A DNA stretch of 64,000 nucleotides from Algoriphagus litoralis (GTDB lineage Bacteria; Bacteroidota; Bacteroidia; Cytophagales; Cyclobacteriaceae): NCBI RefSeq assembly GCF_003259255.1, contig NZ_QGOL01000021.1, forward strand, positions 1 through 64,000, written 5' to 3'. The notes below the pieces were generated by a model that did not search any database, had not been told where the DNA came from, and saw only the letters and a program-made list of their open reading frames with translations. Numbering within the stretch: position 1 is the stretch's first letter; every line of letters begins with the position of its first letter. This document shows, piece after piece, positions 26,321-37,200 of this stretch. Made by a program: the position numbers and the translations under genes.

Positions 26321-27529
26321 CTATTTGATCTCCAAATCAGGATTTCTTGGACCGAAGTGCTTCAGCATCACGATCGGGTCTGTTTTAGAAAGGTTGGTAA
26401 TCTTCACCCCAGCTTTAGCTGCATCCTCGGATACAAAATACTCATCATGAGTCAATTGACCAAAGCGGATCAACGCAGGTGTCTCGATGTCCCAAGCGCC
26501 CATTTTACCATAACCCTGCATCATGATCATGCCATATGCTGCTGCATCTTTGATCATCACAGTCTGTCCAGGCATTACAGTCAGTTCTTTGGCGCTGTAG
26601 TCATGAGACCGGTAGCAAATCCAGTTTTCATGGTACCCAGCGGCATGCATTTCGCTCACCGAAGAAACAGGCCTTGGCTCCATGTAGTGATTATCCATCA
26701 GGTTGGGATTCACATTGAGGTCCCAATCGATCATTTCCACCAGCAAGTCATAGTCACCCCATCGGTCCTTAGGCGTAGCATTCCAAAGCAATTCTTCAGG
26801 GATTATCGCCTCATTTACCAATGACTGATACATGGCGAAAATGTCAGACGCTTTCTGTGGCTCGTAGGTACAAAGCGAACCTGGAGCATGCAGCATTCCC
26901 GGAGGAACATCCCAGCCAGTACCTGGCTGCAGGCGGAAGGCTTGGCTGTAGTTCGTGATTTTATTATCGCCTTTGGTGAAGTTTCTCAAGCAGTCCAAGA
27001 TGGTTTCCTTACTCGTCCCTGGAGCAATGCCAAAGAAAGTGTAAGGAAAATCGCCTCCATGGTTGTTCACTTGGGGTGGAAAGTAATAGGCTTCAGGTTT
27101 TCCGTTTTGATTGGTCAGCTTCCCGAATTCATCGGATGGATGAATGTGATGCGGAAGCGGGCCCATGTTGTCAAAAAATTTAGAGTACATCGGCCATGAC
27201 TTGTACTGGTTCCAAAGTCGCGAACCGATGATCTGCGCTCCCAATTCATCTATTGCATCTTTTAGGAGAAACTGATGGGTTTTGCCACCGTCTTCGAAAG
27301 CGATATGACTTAAGCCTTCATTTTTGGAAGTAAGCGGACCATTCTCCGCAGGTGTGGTAGATGAAAACCAACGCTCGTCGATCCCTCCGCGCATTCCTCC
27401 AAAGGAATAATAATCGTCGGGATGAAGTTTGATTCTTCGGCCGGGTACGCAAAACGATCGAGGCACCCAAGTCGGGGTTAATCTCAGTATTCCTTCGCCT
27501 TGTTCAAGGGCTTTTTTTGCTAGGGTCAT
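26321..27529 (-). CDS. Cupin-type protein related to mannose-6-phosphate isomerase
   Basis: This is a 402-aa protein. A bicupin-like arrangement is suggested by PLPHHIHPSDEFGK (two His plus Glu, ~residues 125-138), PGTGWDVPPGMLHAPGS (~200-216, the second half of a cupin metal site) and a C-terminal jelly-roll (LTVMPGQTVMIKDAAAYG). These motifs resemble type I mannose-6-phosphate isomerases, so a metal-dependent sugar isomerase or lyase is plausible. No signal peptide is seen. It lies between DUF4432 and the TIM-barrel gene in a co-oriented series. Function is inferred from fold only. Confidence 0.72.
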   Translation of the reverse strand: MTLAKKALEQGEGILRLTPTWVPRSFCVPGRRIKLHPDDYYSFGGMRGGIDERWFSSTTPAENGPLTSKNEGLSHIAFEDGGKTHQFLLKDAIDELGAQIIGSRLWNQYKSWPMYSKFFDNMGPLPHHIHPSDEFGKLTNQNGKPEAYYFPPQVNNHGGDFPYTFFGIAPGTSKETILDCLRNFTKGDNKITNYSQAFRLQPGTGWDVPPGMLHAPGSLCTYEPQKASDIFAMYQSLVNEAIIPEELLWNATPKDRWGDYDLLVEMIDWDLNVNPNLMDNHYMEPRPVSSVSEMHAAGYHENWICYRSHDYSAKELTVMPGQTVMIKDAAAYGMIMMQGYGKMGAWDIETPALIRFGQLTHDEYFVSEDAAKAGVKITNLSKTDPIVMLKHFGPRNPDLEIK

Positions 27530-27535
27530 GGTGTG

Positions 27536-27716
27536 GGTTTGGTTATTAGTTATTGGGTTACCTTTCTTCGATGTTCGATATTCAACATTCGATATTCAGT
27601 ATTTGGTTATTAGTTATTGGTTATTAAGATATTAGTGTACCATCCTTCGATTATAGAAATTGTTCAGAGTTCAATATTCAAAGTCGTCAATCTCAAATTT
27701 CAAATCTCAAACTTTA
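27536..27716. repeat. Word-repeat spacer with several vocabularies
   Basis: The spacer between the cupin and DUF4432 genes holds, in order: GGTTATTAGTTATTGGG words; TTCGATGTTCGATATTC and CAACATTCGATATTCAG words; GGTTATTAGTTATTGG again; and TCTCAAATTTCAAATCTC words, which reach into the last codons of the DUF4432 gene. Confidence 0.65.
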
Positions 27717-28765
27717 AATCCTTTCGCTTTCTCCCCTGTCAGCACTTCCAACCTCAAATCATAGGTCCTGCTTTCTCCGGGATCAAGCAGAATCAAGGTT
27801 CCATTCTCTCTTGCCGCAGCCTGACCAATCGGAGGATGAGTTGCCGGCTCTAAAGCGGTGACGTACTCATTTTTCCCCCAATGCTGCCAGTTGATCAGCC
27901 ATGGCATTTGGATTTTTGAAAAGGAAATTTTTAGGGCCAGTTCCAGCTGATCATTGGCATATCCACAGGTGACCACATTTTCCGAATCAGTTTTTGGATC
28001 AATAAAAGCCACATCTTCACCAAATCCTGAATGCGCATCCATCGGCGGGGCGCAGCGGGTAAATTCGTGCTTTCGGTTGAAATCTGTATTATTTGCATCA
28101 GTGGCTTTGGGCTTTTTCTCACCTTGCCAAACAATTCGAGTCCCTTCATCAATCAGCGGCCAACCACAATTGATATGATACAAAATCATGTGGGGTGCAG
28201 GAGAATTTCCTCTGTTGGTGATGGTGTCTTTGATGCGAATTTCTGCTGAACCCAGTGTTCCAGAGATACTTCTCAGCATCTCCAAACTTGGTCCAAACGT
28301 AGTCGTCTCACGAACTTTGGCAACAATCTCAAAACTCAAATCTCCTGAGAAAATATCCGGCTGCTTGATCGAAATCAATTCAGCCGGAAGATTGGAATAG
28401 TTCCCATGTAAACCTCTGGAACCGTTTTCATCCGTGTTTGGCGGGCCGGCATTGGAAAGTCCACAGGTGGTAAGCAAACCTCCACCAAAGGTGCGAAGCC
28501 AGTCGATCCCCTGATTGGAAAAAGGCTGTGGAGCAATCAATCCTAGGTGGGAGATCCAAGCAAGACTATGCTCATTGAAGAACGCATCCAAAATATCCAT
28601 CCCACGATCCAAAACCAACTTGTAACGGAGACCTGTACCGGTATTGACCCAAGCAATTCGGACACCACGGCCTGGTCCATTATCGAGAACCGAGGTTTCT
28701 ATTCCGCCGATTTGTTGGGAATTGGAAAGTTTATACTTCCAAGTGCTGTGGTTTTCCAGGTTCAT
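27707..28765 (-). CDS. DUF4432 aldose-1-epimerase-like protein
   Basis: This is a 352-aa protein of the DUF4432 family, structurally related to galactose mutarotases. Recognisable segments are DNGPGRGVRIAWVNTGTGL, VLDRGMDILDAFFN, THLGL-like WISHLGLIAPQPF, RTFGGGLLTTCGLSNAGPP and the His-containing RGLHGNYSN. No signal peptide. Mutarotase-like proteins interconvert sugar anomers or epimers, or bind sugars non-catalytically. It is the first gene of the co-oriented series down to 23914. An AGGATAG-type site sits 49-58 bp upstream of its start (28814-28823), suggesting control by the same regulator as the rhamnose genes. Confidence 0.82.
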   Translation of the reverse strand: MNLENHSTWKYKLSNSQQIGGIETSVLDNGPGRGVRIAWVNTGTGLRYKLVLDRGMDILDAFFNEHSLAWISHLGLIAPQPFSNQGIDWLRTFGGGLLTTCGLSNAGPPNTDENGSRGLHGNYSNLPAELISIKQPDIFSGDLSFEIVAKVRETTTFGPSLEMLRSISGTLGSAEIRIKDTITNRGNSPAPHMILYHINCGWPLIDEGTRIVWQGEKKPKATDANNTDFNRKHEFTRCAPPMDAHSGFGEDVAFIDPKTDSENVVTCGYANDQLELALKISFSKIQMPWLINWQHWGKNEYVTALEPATHPPIGQAAARENGTLILLDPGESRTYDLRLEVLTGEKAKGFKV

Positions 28766-28813
28766 TTTGGGCTAAGAGGACTAGATTTAAACCTATAAAA
28801 AAGGCCTTCCGAG

Positions 28814-28823
28814 ACTATCCTGC
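28814..28823. promoter_or_regulatory. Operator-like site upstream of the DUF4432 gene
   Basis: ACTATCCTGC matches the half-site seen at 5675, 37364 and 37411. A CAGGA word at 28836-28841 can form the other arm of a loose inverted repeat. Confidence 0.5.
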
Positions 28824-28940
28824 TGTATATGGGTAACAGGAGAAAGCTTGGCATAAGATAGCGGAAATGGAAAAGGAAATTTTGCCATTGGTCAAAAAAT
28901 AAAAAAGCAAATTGAAGGATAGGCTGCTAAAAAGTGAATT

Positions 28941-28967
28941 AAAAAAGGCGCAGATTTCGCTGCGCCT
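28941..28967 (-). terminator. Intrinsic terminator after the cytochrome/DUF1080 operon
   Basis: AGGCGCAG (28946-28953) pairs with CTGCGCCT (28960-28967). Read on the minus strand the stem is followed by about six Us. It lies 24 bp past the DUF1080 stop. Confidence 0.9.
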
Positions 28968-28990
28968 CTTTGACTTTGTAAATGAATCTC

Positions 28991-29752
28991 CTAGAGTTTT
29001 TTCAGTTCAATATTTTTAAACATTACTTTCATCGGAGGTCCCACATGAACCTGCATTCCCATCAGACCTTTCATCATCCGGTTTTTTTGATCCTCATCAT
29101 GTACCTCGCTCATCAGTGTGCCATTCACATAATGCTTGAGTACATTGCCTTTGATCACCAAGTGAATCGTATTCCACTCGCCTTTCTTGATCAGATTACC
29201 GAGCTCGGCTCGATCTCCGAGATCTTCTACAAGGTTGAGCCCTTTCCAGGCATTCCGCTCTACATATCCCCTCACCTCAGTGATGGAATCAGGCTGAGCC
29301 ATAATTCGGGTCTTTTGGCCTCGATAAGCTAGAGTGGTTCGCTTTCGCTCCTCGTAATTTTGTCCGGTGTATCGATTAGCACCATCAATATCAGCCTGGT
29401 AGCCGCGAAGAGCAAAAGGCACCTCTGTGAATCGATCGCTGCGATATTGCACTCCTGAATTCCCAGTTTCGGAGATCCAATAGTCCAGTTTCAGTTCAAA
29501 ATCCGCCAGTTCTCCACCTTTCCAGATGATAAATGTATTGGCTTTCAGCACAGTTTCCGGGGTGATTTCACCGACTATAGCTCCATCTTTCACTGACCAA
29601 TATACCGGGTCATATTCCCAGCCATCCAGCGACTTTCCATCAAAAATCGGCTCAAAATCAGCCTGTTCGATCGTTGAAGAGATACACCCGACAGAAATAA
29701 TTGCCGCTAGGATGAAGAACATTTTTAGTCTATAGGAAGTAGGGCGGATCAT
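28991..29752 (-). CDS. DUF1080 (3-keto-disaccharide hydrolase family) secreted protein
   Basis: This is a 253-aa protein with a lipoprotein-like leader (FFILAAIISVGC, Cys at about residue 23) and one DUF1080 jelly-roll domain. Hallmarks are IFDGKSLDGWEYDP, WSVKDGAIVGE, FELKLDYWISETGNSGVQYRS (split here as FELKLDYWIS and ETGNSGVQYRS) and WNTIHLVIKGNVLKHYVNG. The family includes enzymes that cleave glycosides whose sugar has first been oxidised to a 3-keto form. Its start overlaps the stop of the upstream cytochrome gene as ATGA, so the two are translated together. That pairing supports an oxidise-then-cleave sequence. Confidence 0.88.
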   Translation of the reverse strand: MIRPTSYRLKMFFILAAIISVGCISSTIEQADFEPIFDGKSLDGWEYDPVYWSVKDGAIVGEITPETVLKANTFIIWKGGELADFELKLDYWISETGNSGVQYRSDRFTEVPFALRGYQADIDGANRYTGQNYEERKRTTLAYRGQKTRIMAQPDSITEVRGYVERNAWKGLNLVEDLGDRAELGNLIKKGEWNTIHLVIKGNVLKHYVNGTLMSEVHDEDQKNRMMKGLMGMQVHVGPPMKVMFKNIELKKL

Positions 29753-32433
29753 CTTTGTGCAGTTGGTTGTTTGTAAACAGCATGATCTGCGTTACCCCCA
29801 GAAACTAAGTAAGCCATCAGATCTTTGAGCTCCTCTTCATTCAATCTATTGATCAAACCGGGCATCATGATGGAAACTTCGGCGTTTTTCTTCAGCACAA
29901 CGGTGCTCTTTGGAATGGTTTTGATGTCGTTGGGAGCGAATGGATTTTGAGAAAGGTAATAGTTAGCCTCATCTTCGTCATTCAATTTGCCCACGACGGA
30001 ACCACCTTCTTTCAACTCCAAAACAGTAGCATGGTATTGATCTGAAATCGTCTCACTTGGATTGATCGTAGCTACGAGAATATCCTTAGGAGAAAATCTG
30101 GTTCCGAGTTGAGTCAGGTCAGGACCAATGGCTCCGCCCTCACCTTGCATGGTGTGACAAGATTGACATAGCACGGCAGCATACATGGCTTTGCCTTTTA
30201 CCAAATCTCTACCTGAAAGATTGGCCACAAGGGGCTCAGCTTCTTCGACTGTCCATCTTCTGCCAGGCCCCTCTGGCTGCACTCCGGTATTGACGATATC
30301 ATTACCGCTTTCTGTCAAGAGCTTACCTCCAGACATCTCATCATACTTTTCAAAATCAGCTTTATCTACACTTGCTAAAGCCATTTTTCGAGCCCTATCA
30401 ATGAAGCCTACATAGCTTCTACCACCTTTATAGGCAGTAAGCGCATTATTTATCCAGGAGAAATACTCGTCTCGCTGGGCCTCAGTCCAGCCTTTATCTG
30501 CACCGCCCAAGACTGTGGCATAAAAGGTTGCCTGAGCTGGAGGAACATTAGCCAACATATTGGCGATATCCATACCGTACTGAGGATTTCTGAAGATCAG
30601 GTCTGAAGATGCTGTGAAAGTCTTTTGGTAGTCAGGATCATCCTTCGCATTTTTCAACAGTGCCAAAGTTTTTTCTACGGCATTTGGAGCATCCAGATGC
30701 GTCATTAGGATACTCAGAGATCGGTCTAGGTGGTTGTCATTGGCCGGAAAGTGAGGATCTAAGTACGCAATCAATTGTGACTTGACAGATTGAGATCCAG
30801 CATCATAGCGATATAGAATAACCTCAATGGTCCTCAGCAAATCTTGTTTATCCTTTGCGCTTAGTCCATTGTAATCGATTTGCATCAGACTGTTCAGCAT
30901 TGGTGCTGCATCCGCATCGGTCGCGTGGTGAGCCATAGCCAAGATTGCCTGAATCTTCTTGGTAGGATCTGACTCAGCGAGCGCCTTATCCTTCCAAGAG
31001 GATACCGGCTGATGCTCCAGAACGATCCTTGCTGCATATTGGACATAGCGATCCTCGTGTCCCAATTGTGCCCATGCTTTGTCCAAGCCATCTGCCGGTG
31101 CACCCGCTTTATGATATTGCTCTAAGTCTCTTCTCGTTTTTGCCTCCTGAGGCAGATCCGCTTCGGTCAGAGGCGAATAGGTATCCAACTCACCCGTATA
31201 AGTCACACGATATAGATCTGAGTCCAGTCTTCTACCCCCAGTAGCAAAATAAAAAGCGCCATCAGGACCAATGATTCCATCCGTCAATGGAAGCGGCGAA
31301 CCTGAAATAAATTCCTCAGCGGTAGCATCGTATGTAGCACCATTGGGAGTGAGGTGAATGGCATAGATGATGCCGAAACTCCAGTCAAAAGCATATAGTG
31401 CTTTCTTGTATTTACTTGGGAAATTGGCGCCAAAGCCAAACATGGCATTGGTGGGAGACCCCTGTCCGATATTTAGCACTGCAGGCAGATTGTCAGGGTA
31501 GTTTGGAGACCACTTGGAGTTTCCGGTTCTCCATCCAAATTCCGATCCACTGGTCACATGGTTGATTCGAGTAGGCCGATACCAAGGCATGCCAAAATCC
31601 CACTCCATATCTGCGTCATAGGCAAAGATGTCACCCACTTCATTGTAATCGAAATCAAATGCGTTTCTAAAACCTGCTCCGATCAATTCCCAATCTTTTC
31701 CCTCAGGGTCGATTCTGGCAATCCACCCACCTGGAGCCATTCTGCTATTGGCATGTCCTCTTGGATCCTTGATCAGGGGAAACAGATTGTCCTCCTGCCA
31801 GACATTCGGAAGTCGGTATGCATTCATTTCAGGTACATCCACATGGTTTCCGGCAATCAGGTAAATGCCTTTGCCATCAGGCGTCACTTTCATACTGTGA
31901 GGACCATGCTCACCCTGCTGTCCCTTCAATTCACGGATCTGGGTCACTGTCTCAAACTGATCGTCCCCGTCTAGATCCTGAATTCGATAAAGTCCCGTGG
32001 GCTGGCTAAAAGTCTCATTGGGGTTGTGATTGACCATCACATAGAGGGAGTTAAAGGCGTAAAGTAAGCCTTGAGCATAGCCCATTCCCACCTGGGGCTC
32101 TGCCACATTTCCGACAATAAGTTTTTCCACTTTTGGCTTGACGGAGCTGTCCGAACCGACTGGTGGCAGCTCCAAGCGATACAAGAAGCCGTATTGATCG
32201 GAGGTAATCATCCGCCCTTTGTCATCGAAGGTCATCGCTACCCAAGAGCCTTGATCATTGACTCCGGGACTATAGATCAATTCCGCTACGAAACCGTCGG
32301 GAAGCTTGAGTTTATCTATTTTAGGATTGCCGGTAAGCTGCCGGCCTGTTTCTTCCTTTTTAGAGCAGGCAAAAGAAATTGCCACTACCCCGACAACTAG
32401 GAAAAGGTAATTAAGTGTGCTTTTGTGGAACAT
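29749..32433 (-). CDS. Propeller-HEAT-cytochrome c lipoprotein (PVC-type haem-binding domain)
   Basis: This is an 894-aa exported protein with a lipoprotein signal (lipobox F-A-C, Cys23). Residues ~40-410 form a beta-propeller of the membrane-bound dehydrogenase type (SWVAMTFDDKGRMITSDQYG, HGPHSMKVTPDGKGIYLIAG, HVTSGSEFGWRTGNSKW). Residues ~440-700 are helical, HEAT-like. The C-terminal cytochrome c domain has CQSCH at 756-760 and a likely axial Met in SIMMPGLIN. The domain set suggests periplasmic oxidation of a sugar or alcohol with electrons passed to haem c. It is coupled to DUF1080. A weak operator-like site lies upstream (32551-32560). Substrate unknown. Confidence 0.88.
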   Translation of the reverse strand: MFHKSTLNYLFLVVGVVAISFACSKKEETGRQLTGNPKIDKLKLPDGFVAELIYSPGVNDQGSWVAMTFDDKGRMITSDQYGFLYRLELPPVGSDSSVKPKVEKLIVGNVAEPQVGMGYAQGLLYAFNSLYVMVNHNPNETFSQPTGLYRIQDLDGDDQFETVTQIRELKGQQGEHGPHSMKVTPDGKGIYLIAGNHVDVPEMNAYRLPNVWQEDNLFPLIKDPRGHANSRMAPGGWIARIDPEGKDWELIGAGFRNAFDFDYNEVGDIFAYDADMEWDFGMPWYRPTRINHVTSGSEFGWRTGNSKWSPNYPDNLPAVLNIGQGSPTNAMFGFGANFPSKYKKALYAFDWSFGIIYAIHLTPNGATYDATAEEFISGSPLPLTDGIIGPDGAFYFATGGRRLDSDLYRVTYTGELDTYSPLTEADLPQEAKTRRDLEQYHKAGAPADGLDKAWAQLGHEDRYVQYAARIVLEHQPVSSWKDKALAESDPTKKIQAILAMAHHATDADAAPMLNSLMQIDYNGLSAKDKQDLLRTIEVILYRYDAGSQSVKSQLIAYLDPHFPANDNHLDRSLSILMTHLDAPNAVEKTLALLKNAKDDPDYQKTFTASSDLIFRNPQYGMDIANMLANVPPAQATFYATVLGGADKGWTEAQRDEYFSWINNALTAYKGGRSYVGFIDRARKMALASVDKADFEKYDEMSGGKLLTESGNDIVNTGVQPEGPGRRWTVEEAEPLVANLSGRDLVKGKAMYAAVLCQSCHTMQGEGGAIGPDLTQLGTRFSPKDILVATINPSETISDQYHATVLELKEGGSVVGKLNDEDEANYYLSQNPFAPNDIKTIPKSTVVLKKNAEVSIMMPGLINRLNEEELKDLMAYLVSGGNADHAVYKQPTAQR

Positions 32434-32550
32434 ATTTTTTGGGATTATTGGATTTCAGGTTACGGAAATTTCTTACAATTCAAGTTCAGGATTATTTTCT
32501 ACGGGAGAAAACCATTCATGAAGGCTATTTACTTTCTGTCAAGTAATAAA

Positions 32551-32560
32551 CTGTCCTGCC
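32551..32560. promoter_or_regulatory. Weak operator-like site upstream of the cytochrome gene
   Basis: CTGTCCTGCC differs at one base from the CTATCCTGCC half-site used elsewhere and lies about 120 bp before the start at 32433. It is reported as a possible member of the same motif set. Confidence 0.35.
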
Positions 32561-32577
32561 ATCTCGGGGTAGGAAGA

Positions 32578-32631
32578 AAATAACCCAACAACTTTCAGAC
32601 TTTGGAAATCTTACCGGTTGTCGGGCTATTT
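32578..32631 (-). terminator. Stem-loop after the susCD operon
   Basis: AAATAACCCAACAAC (32578-32592) and GTTGTCGGGCTATTT (32617-32631) form a long imperfect stem. On the minus strand it ends TTATTTTCTT, 19 bp or so after the susD stop. Confidence 0.6.
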
Positions 32632-32649
32632 GAATTGAAGAAAACCAAC

Positions 32650-34161
32650 TTAGAAATAAGGACTCAAATCAGATTCAGCTGCTGGATAAGCATAGAACTT
32701 ATTGAGATTTGTAAAAACGTTGTTTCTAGGTACCGCTCCTGCAATAGGCGGATAATAATAAGCTCTGGGGTTAGCTACTACCCGCTGTCCAAAAGGTACT
32801 ATGATTTCCTGGATGCGGTCTGTTCGCTGAATATCAAACCATCGTTTGTTTTCAAAGGCTAATTCTACCCTTCTTTCTTTGAAAATCGCTTCTCGAACAT
32901 CAGCTTGACCAGATGCCGTCGTTGCAGCCAATCCTGCTCTGCTTCTGACTTGATTGAGAAGTGGAATAGCCTCTGCTGTTTTTCCCTGCTCATTTAATAC
33001 CTCGGCCATGAACAACAAAACTTCAGCATACCTGTAGATCGGAAAGTTCATCCCGTGATTGTTGTGTTGGGAATGTGGACTTTCAAACTTCTTGATATAC
33101 GGTAAAGTTTTTGGGTCTTGGAAAGCTCCGGACAGAAAGACATACCCAATGGATACGTCTTCTCGCAGATCGCCTTCTTCATAAGCCTCGATGATATCCG
33201 GAGTAGGAATATTATTTCCTTCACCATCAATCGGCTGAGGATTGCTGGTACCCATAATGGGCTGAAGTTCGGCTGCTGATATTGGTCTTGGCATGAATTG
33301 GTACATAAAATTGCCCTGTAGGCCTGCGGCTCCTTCAATAAACTGAACCTCAAACACAGATTCCGCATTGTTTTTATTTGCCACGTTTTCTGAGAAGGCC
33401 ATGTCATAGGAAGGCATCAGCATATACTGCCCGCCTGAAATTATCGGCGCTAGCACTTGCTCAGCTTCAGACCATTTTTTTTGATTGATATACACATTTG
33501 CCAATAGAGTACGCGCAGCTCCGGAAGTGACACGTCCAGGCTGTTGTGTCGCCTTATCCAGTAGGAGTGGAATCGCAGCCACAAGATCAGATTCAATTTG
33601 AGCATAGACTTCAGCCTCTGGAGATAATTCCAAGGCAGCCTCCGCTCTCACTGCGACCGGCTTTAGGTGAAGAGGAACACTTCCGAAATAACGGGCGAGT
33701 TCAAAGTAGGCATAGGCTCTAAGAAATAGGGCCTGACCTTTCAAATTACCCTTGACGGTCGCATCAAAATCGACGTCATCGATCAGAGCCAAAATTTGAT
33801 TCGTCCTGGCAATGATCAGGTAATCCTGACGCCATTGATTCAGTACGTGGACGTTTGCAGTAGTCCCGTTTGACTCTGGCACGGAAAAATCCGCCAAATC
33901 CTCCTGGTTGTCTACTGCCCCGAAGAGCACATTTCGCGCATAGTAGGTGTTGTCAGAATGCATCTCTGACAATAGCCAAGAGCGGTCGTTGGTAATCGTC
34001 CGCAAAGGGGCATAGGCCGCATTGACAGCCTGCTCAAAGTCATTCTGATTTTTAAAGAAGGTGGCTGAGCTCAATTGCGTCTCAGGCACTACAGTCAGAA
34101 AGTCTTCACAGCTGGTCAGGAATAAACTGGCCGAAAGTAATCCTATGATATATTTTTTCAT
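32650..34161 (-). CDS. susD: SusD/RagB-family outer-membrane glycan-binding lipoprotein
   Basis: This is a 503-aa surface lipoprotein (MKKYIIGLLSASLFLTSC, Cys18). It has the SusD-like N-terminal domain (TPR-like helices; SSATFFKNQNDFEQAVNAAY, LKGQALFLRAYAYFELAR) and the C-terminal RagB/SusD domain (FPIYRYAEVLLFMAEVLNEQ, IFKERRVELAFENKRWFDI). It partners the SusC barrel encoded 45 bp upstream in the same operon and captures oligosaccharides for import. The glycan is not readable from sequence. Nearby operator-like sites suggest co-regulation with rhamnose catabolism. Confidence 0.95.
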   Translation of the reverse strand: MKKYIIGLLSASLFLTSCEDFLTVVPETQLSSATFFKNQNDFEQAVNAAYAPLRTITNDRSWLLSEMHSDNTYYARNVLFGAVDNQEDLADFSVPESNGTTANVHVLNQWRQDYLIIARTNQILALIDDVDFDATVKGNLKGQALFLRAYAYFELARYFGSVPLHLKPVAVRAEAALELSPEAEVYAQIESDLVAAIPLLLDKATQQPGRVTSGAARTLLANVYINQKKWSEAEQVLAPIISGGQYMLMPSYDMAFSENVANKNNAESVFEVQFIEGAAGLQGNFMYQFMPRPISAAELQPIMGTSNPQPIDGEGNNIPTPDIIEAYEEGDLREDVSIGYVFLSGAFQDPKTLPYIKKFESPHSQHNNHGMNFPIYRYAEVLLFMAEVLNEQGKTAEAIPLLNQVRSRAGLAATTASGQADVREAIFKERRVELAFENKRWFDIQRTDRIQEIIVPFGQRVVANPRAYYYPPIAGAVPRNNVFTNLNKFYAYPAAESDLSPYF

Positions 34162-34206
34162 GTTGATGTCTTTTGAAGTTAAAGTAAACTGTCTGGTATC
34201 AGGAGA

Positions 34207-37200
34207 TTAAAAGTTCACATTCACACCGAAAGTGATCGTGCGTGGAACTGGATATCCTGCCAGGTCGATACCAGGGCTTAAGTTTCCTCCATCACCCTGT
34301 CCATTATCCTGCATACTCACTTCAGGATTGGATCCTCCCCAATAGGGGGTGAATACCCAAAGATTTTGTCCAGAAGCATAAATTCGGGCAGACTTTACTG
34401 ATTTAGGGAGTTTTTTGAAGGTATAACCAATGGTTATATTTCGAATGGTAAAGTAGGAGGCATCCCACACAAAATTACTGTTTGGCCAATCGCGCTCTAC
34501 CCCAGTGACATTACCTCCACCCACGGTGGTGCCAAAAATACCTTCACCCGGATTCTCTGGAGATCTGAATCGGTCTTTAGCTCTTCTGACCATGTTGAAT
34601 ACTCCATCCAAATTTGCTGTACTGAAGAGATGCCGCATGTAAAGTTCATTTCCCTCTGAGCCCGAAGCGGTGATACTTGCGTCCCAATTTTTAAAGGTGA
34701 AATTATTGACAATTCCGTATACAAAATCGGGGAAAGGATTACCGATAATTGTTCGATCATCGTTATCTCCTCCAAAAGTGATCACCCCATCCCCATTCAC
34801 ATCTTCCAATTTGATACTTCCAACAGTAGACCTTCCTGGAATCTTTGGAGAATTGGCTAAATCCTCGGCATTGGCATAATTTCCTAATTTATTCAACCCA
34901 TAAAACTGACCGAAAGGCTGACCGACTTGAGTGATATGAAACTGACCATAGACTCTGTCAATTCCATCTGCCAATTCGAGCACCTCATTTCTATTGAATG
35001 AAATGTTGGCATTGATGTTCCAACGGAAGTTTGCGGTATTCACAGCTATTGCATTGACGGCAAATTCATGACCCCAAAACTTTATCTCTCCAATGTTGTC
35101 ATTGAAATTAGTAAAGCCCGATTCCTGTGGAATCTGAACTGCGTAGAGTAGGTTTGTGGTGTTTTTGGTGTAAAAATCATAGACAAGTGAGACACGATCA
35201 TCCCAAAGCCCCAAGTCCAACCCAATATCAAACTGAGCTGTTGTCTCCCAGCCCAAGTTATTGTTTTGAAGTGAGGTAACACCTGCTCCCGGCACTAGGG
35301 TATTTCCAAAAGCTGCATTTATCGTATTGTTAACCAACGCGTAAGAGGTATAGTTACCGATGTTGTTGTTACCGGTTATCCCGTAGCTGGCTCTTATTTT
35401 GGTAAATGAAATCGCGGAATTGTCTGACAGGAATCCTTCATCGGACAGGACCCATCCTGCTGAGGCAGAAGGAAAGACACCCCATCTATTATCTGCACCA
35501 AATCTGGATGATCCATCACCTCTGACAGAAGCAGTAAAGAGGTATTTCCCTTTGTAATTGTAAGTCAATCGGGAAAACACAGAAGTCAAAGTCCATTCTT
35601 CCACCCCACTTATGGTACCACCACGGTTGATATTAAGTGCGCCCTGGATAGTAGGGAGTCGATCGTCAGCGTAAGTGTCGGCCTGAACTCTAGTCCGGTC
35701 TCTTCTGAATTGCTGATTGGAAAATCCTCCCAATATTTGGAAGTTATGATCCCCAAATCCTTTATCGTAGGTCACAATATTTTCATTCAACCATGAAAAA
35801 TCTTCGTTATCATCCCGAATTGAAGCTGCTACTGTAGGAATTGCAACGTTGATGGATGAAGTCGCTGTGGATGGATTGAAAGAGAAAAATCGTGAATTCC
35901 GGATTTCGGCATTAAATGTAGACTTTACCGATAAACCCTTAATTGGCTTCCATTCCGCATAAGTATTTGCCAAAACACTGACTACCAGAGTCTCATTGAT
36001 AATTTCATCCGCCGATCTCAGCCAGTTTGGATAGGCAAAGATATTACCTGTATTTGCAGGAAAGCGGTTGAAAAACGTCAACTCTCCGTCCTCATCATAG
36101 ATGGGCATCACCGGCCAAGTATGCAGTGCATTGAACAAAATCCCAGTACCTCTAGAACCATCGGTTCGGGGGGTATTGTCTTTCACATAGTTTGGTGCCA
36201 CATTGACCCCAATGTTTACTTTGTCGGAAACCGCATAATCGGTATTCATTCTAAGGGAGAATCGCTGGTAATCTGTATTTCTAACGACACCTTTCTGATC
36301 AAACACCCCGGCAATCACTGCCGTATTGACTTTTTCCTTGTTTGAAGTAACTGTTAAGTTATAGCTGGTAATCGGTGCAGTCTCCAGCATGGCTCCATAC
36401 CAATCATTGGTTTCACCTCTGTACTGAGCGGGATTCTGAAATACCTCAGGCACGACCTGACCGGCATCTTCATAGTACTCTTTCTTAAACTGCGCAAATT
36501 CCTCAGCATTCATCATTTCCAACCTTCCCTGCTCAGGCACTTGTTGAAAACCTGTAAATACATTGAGGTTCACATTTGTCACTCCCGCCTTACCTTTCTT
36601 AGTAGTAATCAACACAACTCCATTTGCAGCTCGAGATCCATAAAGTGAAGTCGATGCAGCATCTTTTAGAACTGATATATCTTCAATTTCGTCTGGGTTG
36701 ATGGAGTTGATATCGCCAGTAATGGGGAATCCATCCACCACGTAAAGTGGCTGGCTACCACCGGAAACAGACAGTTGACCTCGGATCCGCACATTCATCC
36801 CCTGACCCGGACGGCCAGTAGTCTGATTGATCTGAACTCCAGCGAGTCTACCTTGAAGCTTTTGTGCCACTGACGAAACAGGCAGGTCAGCCAATTCTTT
36901 TCCATTCACTGATTGGATAGATCCTGTTACTTCTTTTTTGATCTGACTACCATAGCCCACCACCACCACTTCAGAAAGATCAGAAGTAGATAGAGCCAAA
37001 GTTATATCGTAGGTAGTCTTGCCTCCTACCACGGCAACTTCGGTGGTGGTATAGCCCACAAAACTTACAACCAACGTTTCACCGGCTGCTGCTTCTATGG
37101 AAAAAGACCCATCAATATCAGTGACTGTACCGCGCTGGGTGCCTTTCACCAATACCAGTGCTCCCGGTATAGGCTCACCTTCGGATGTGACCACACCCTG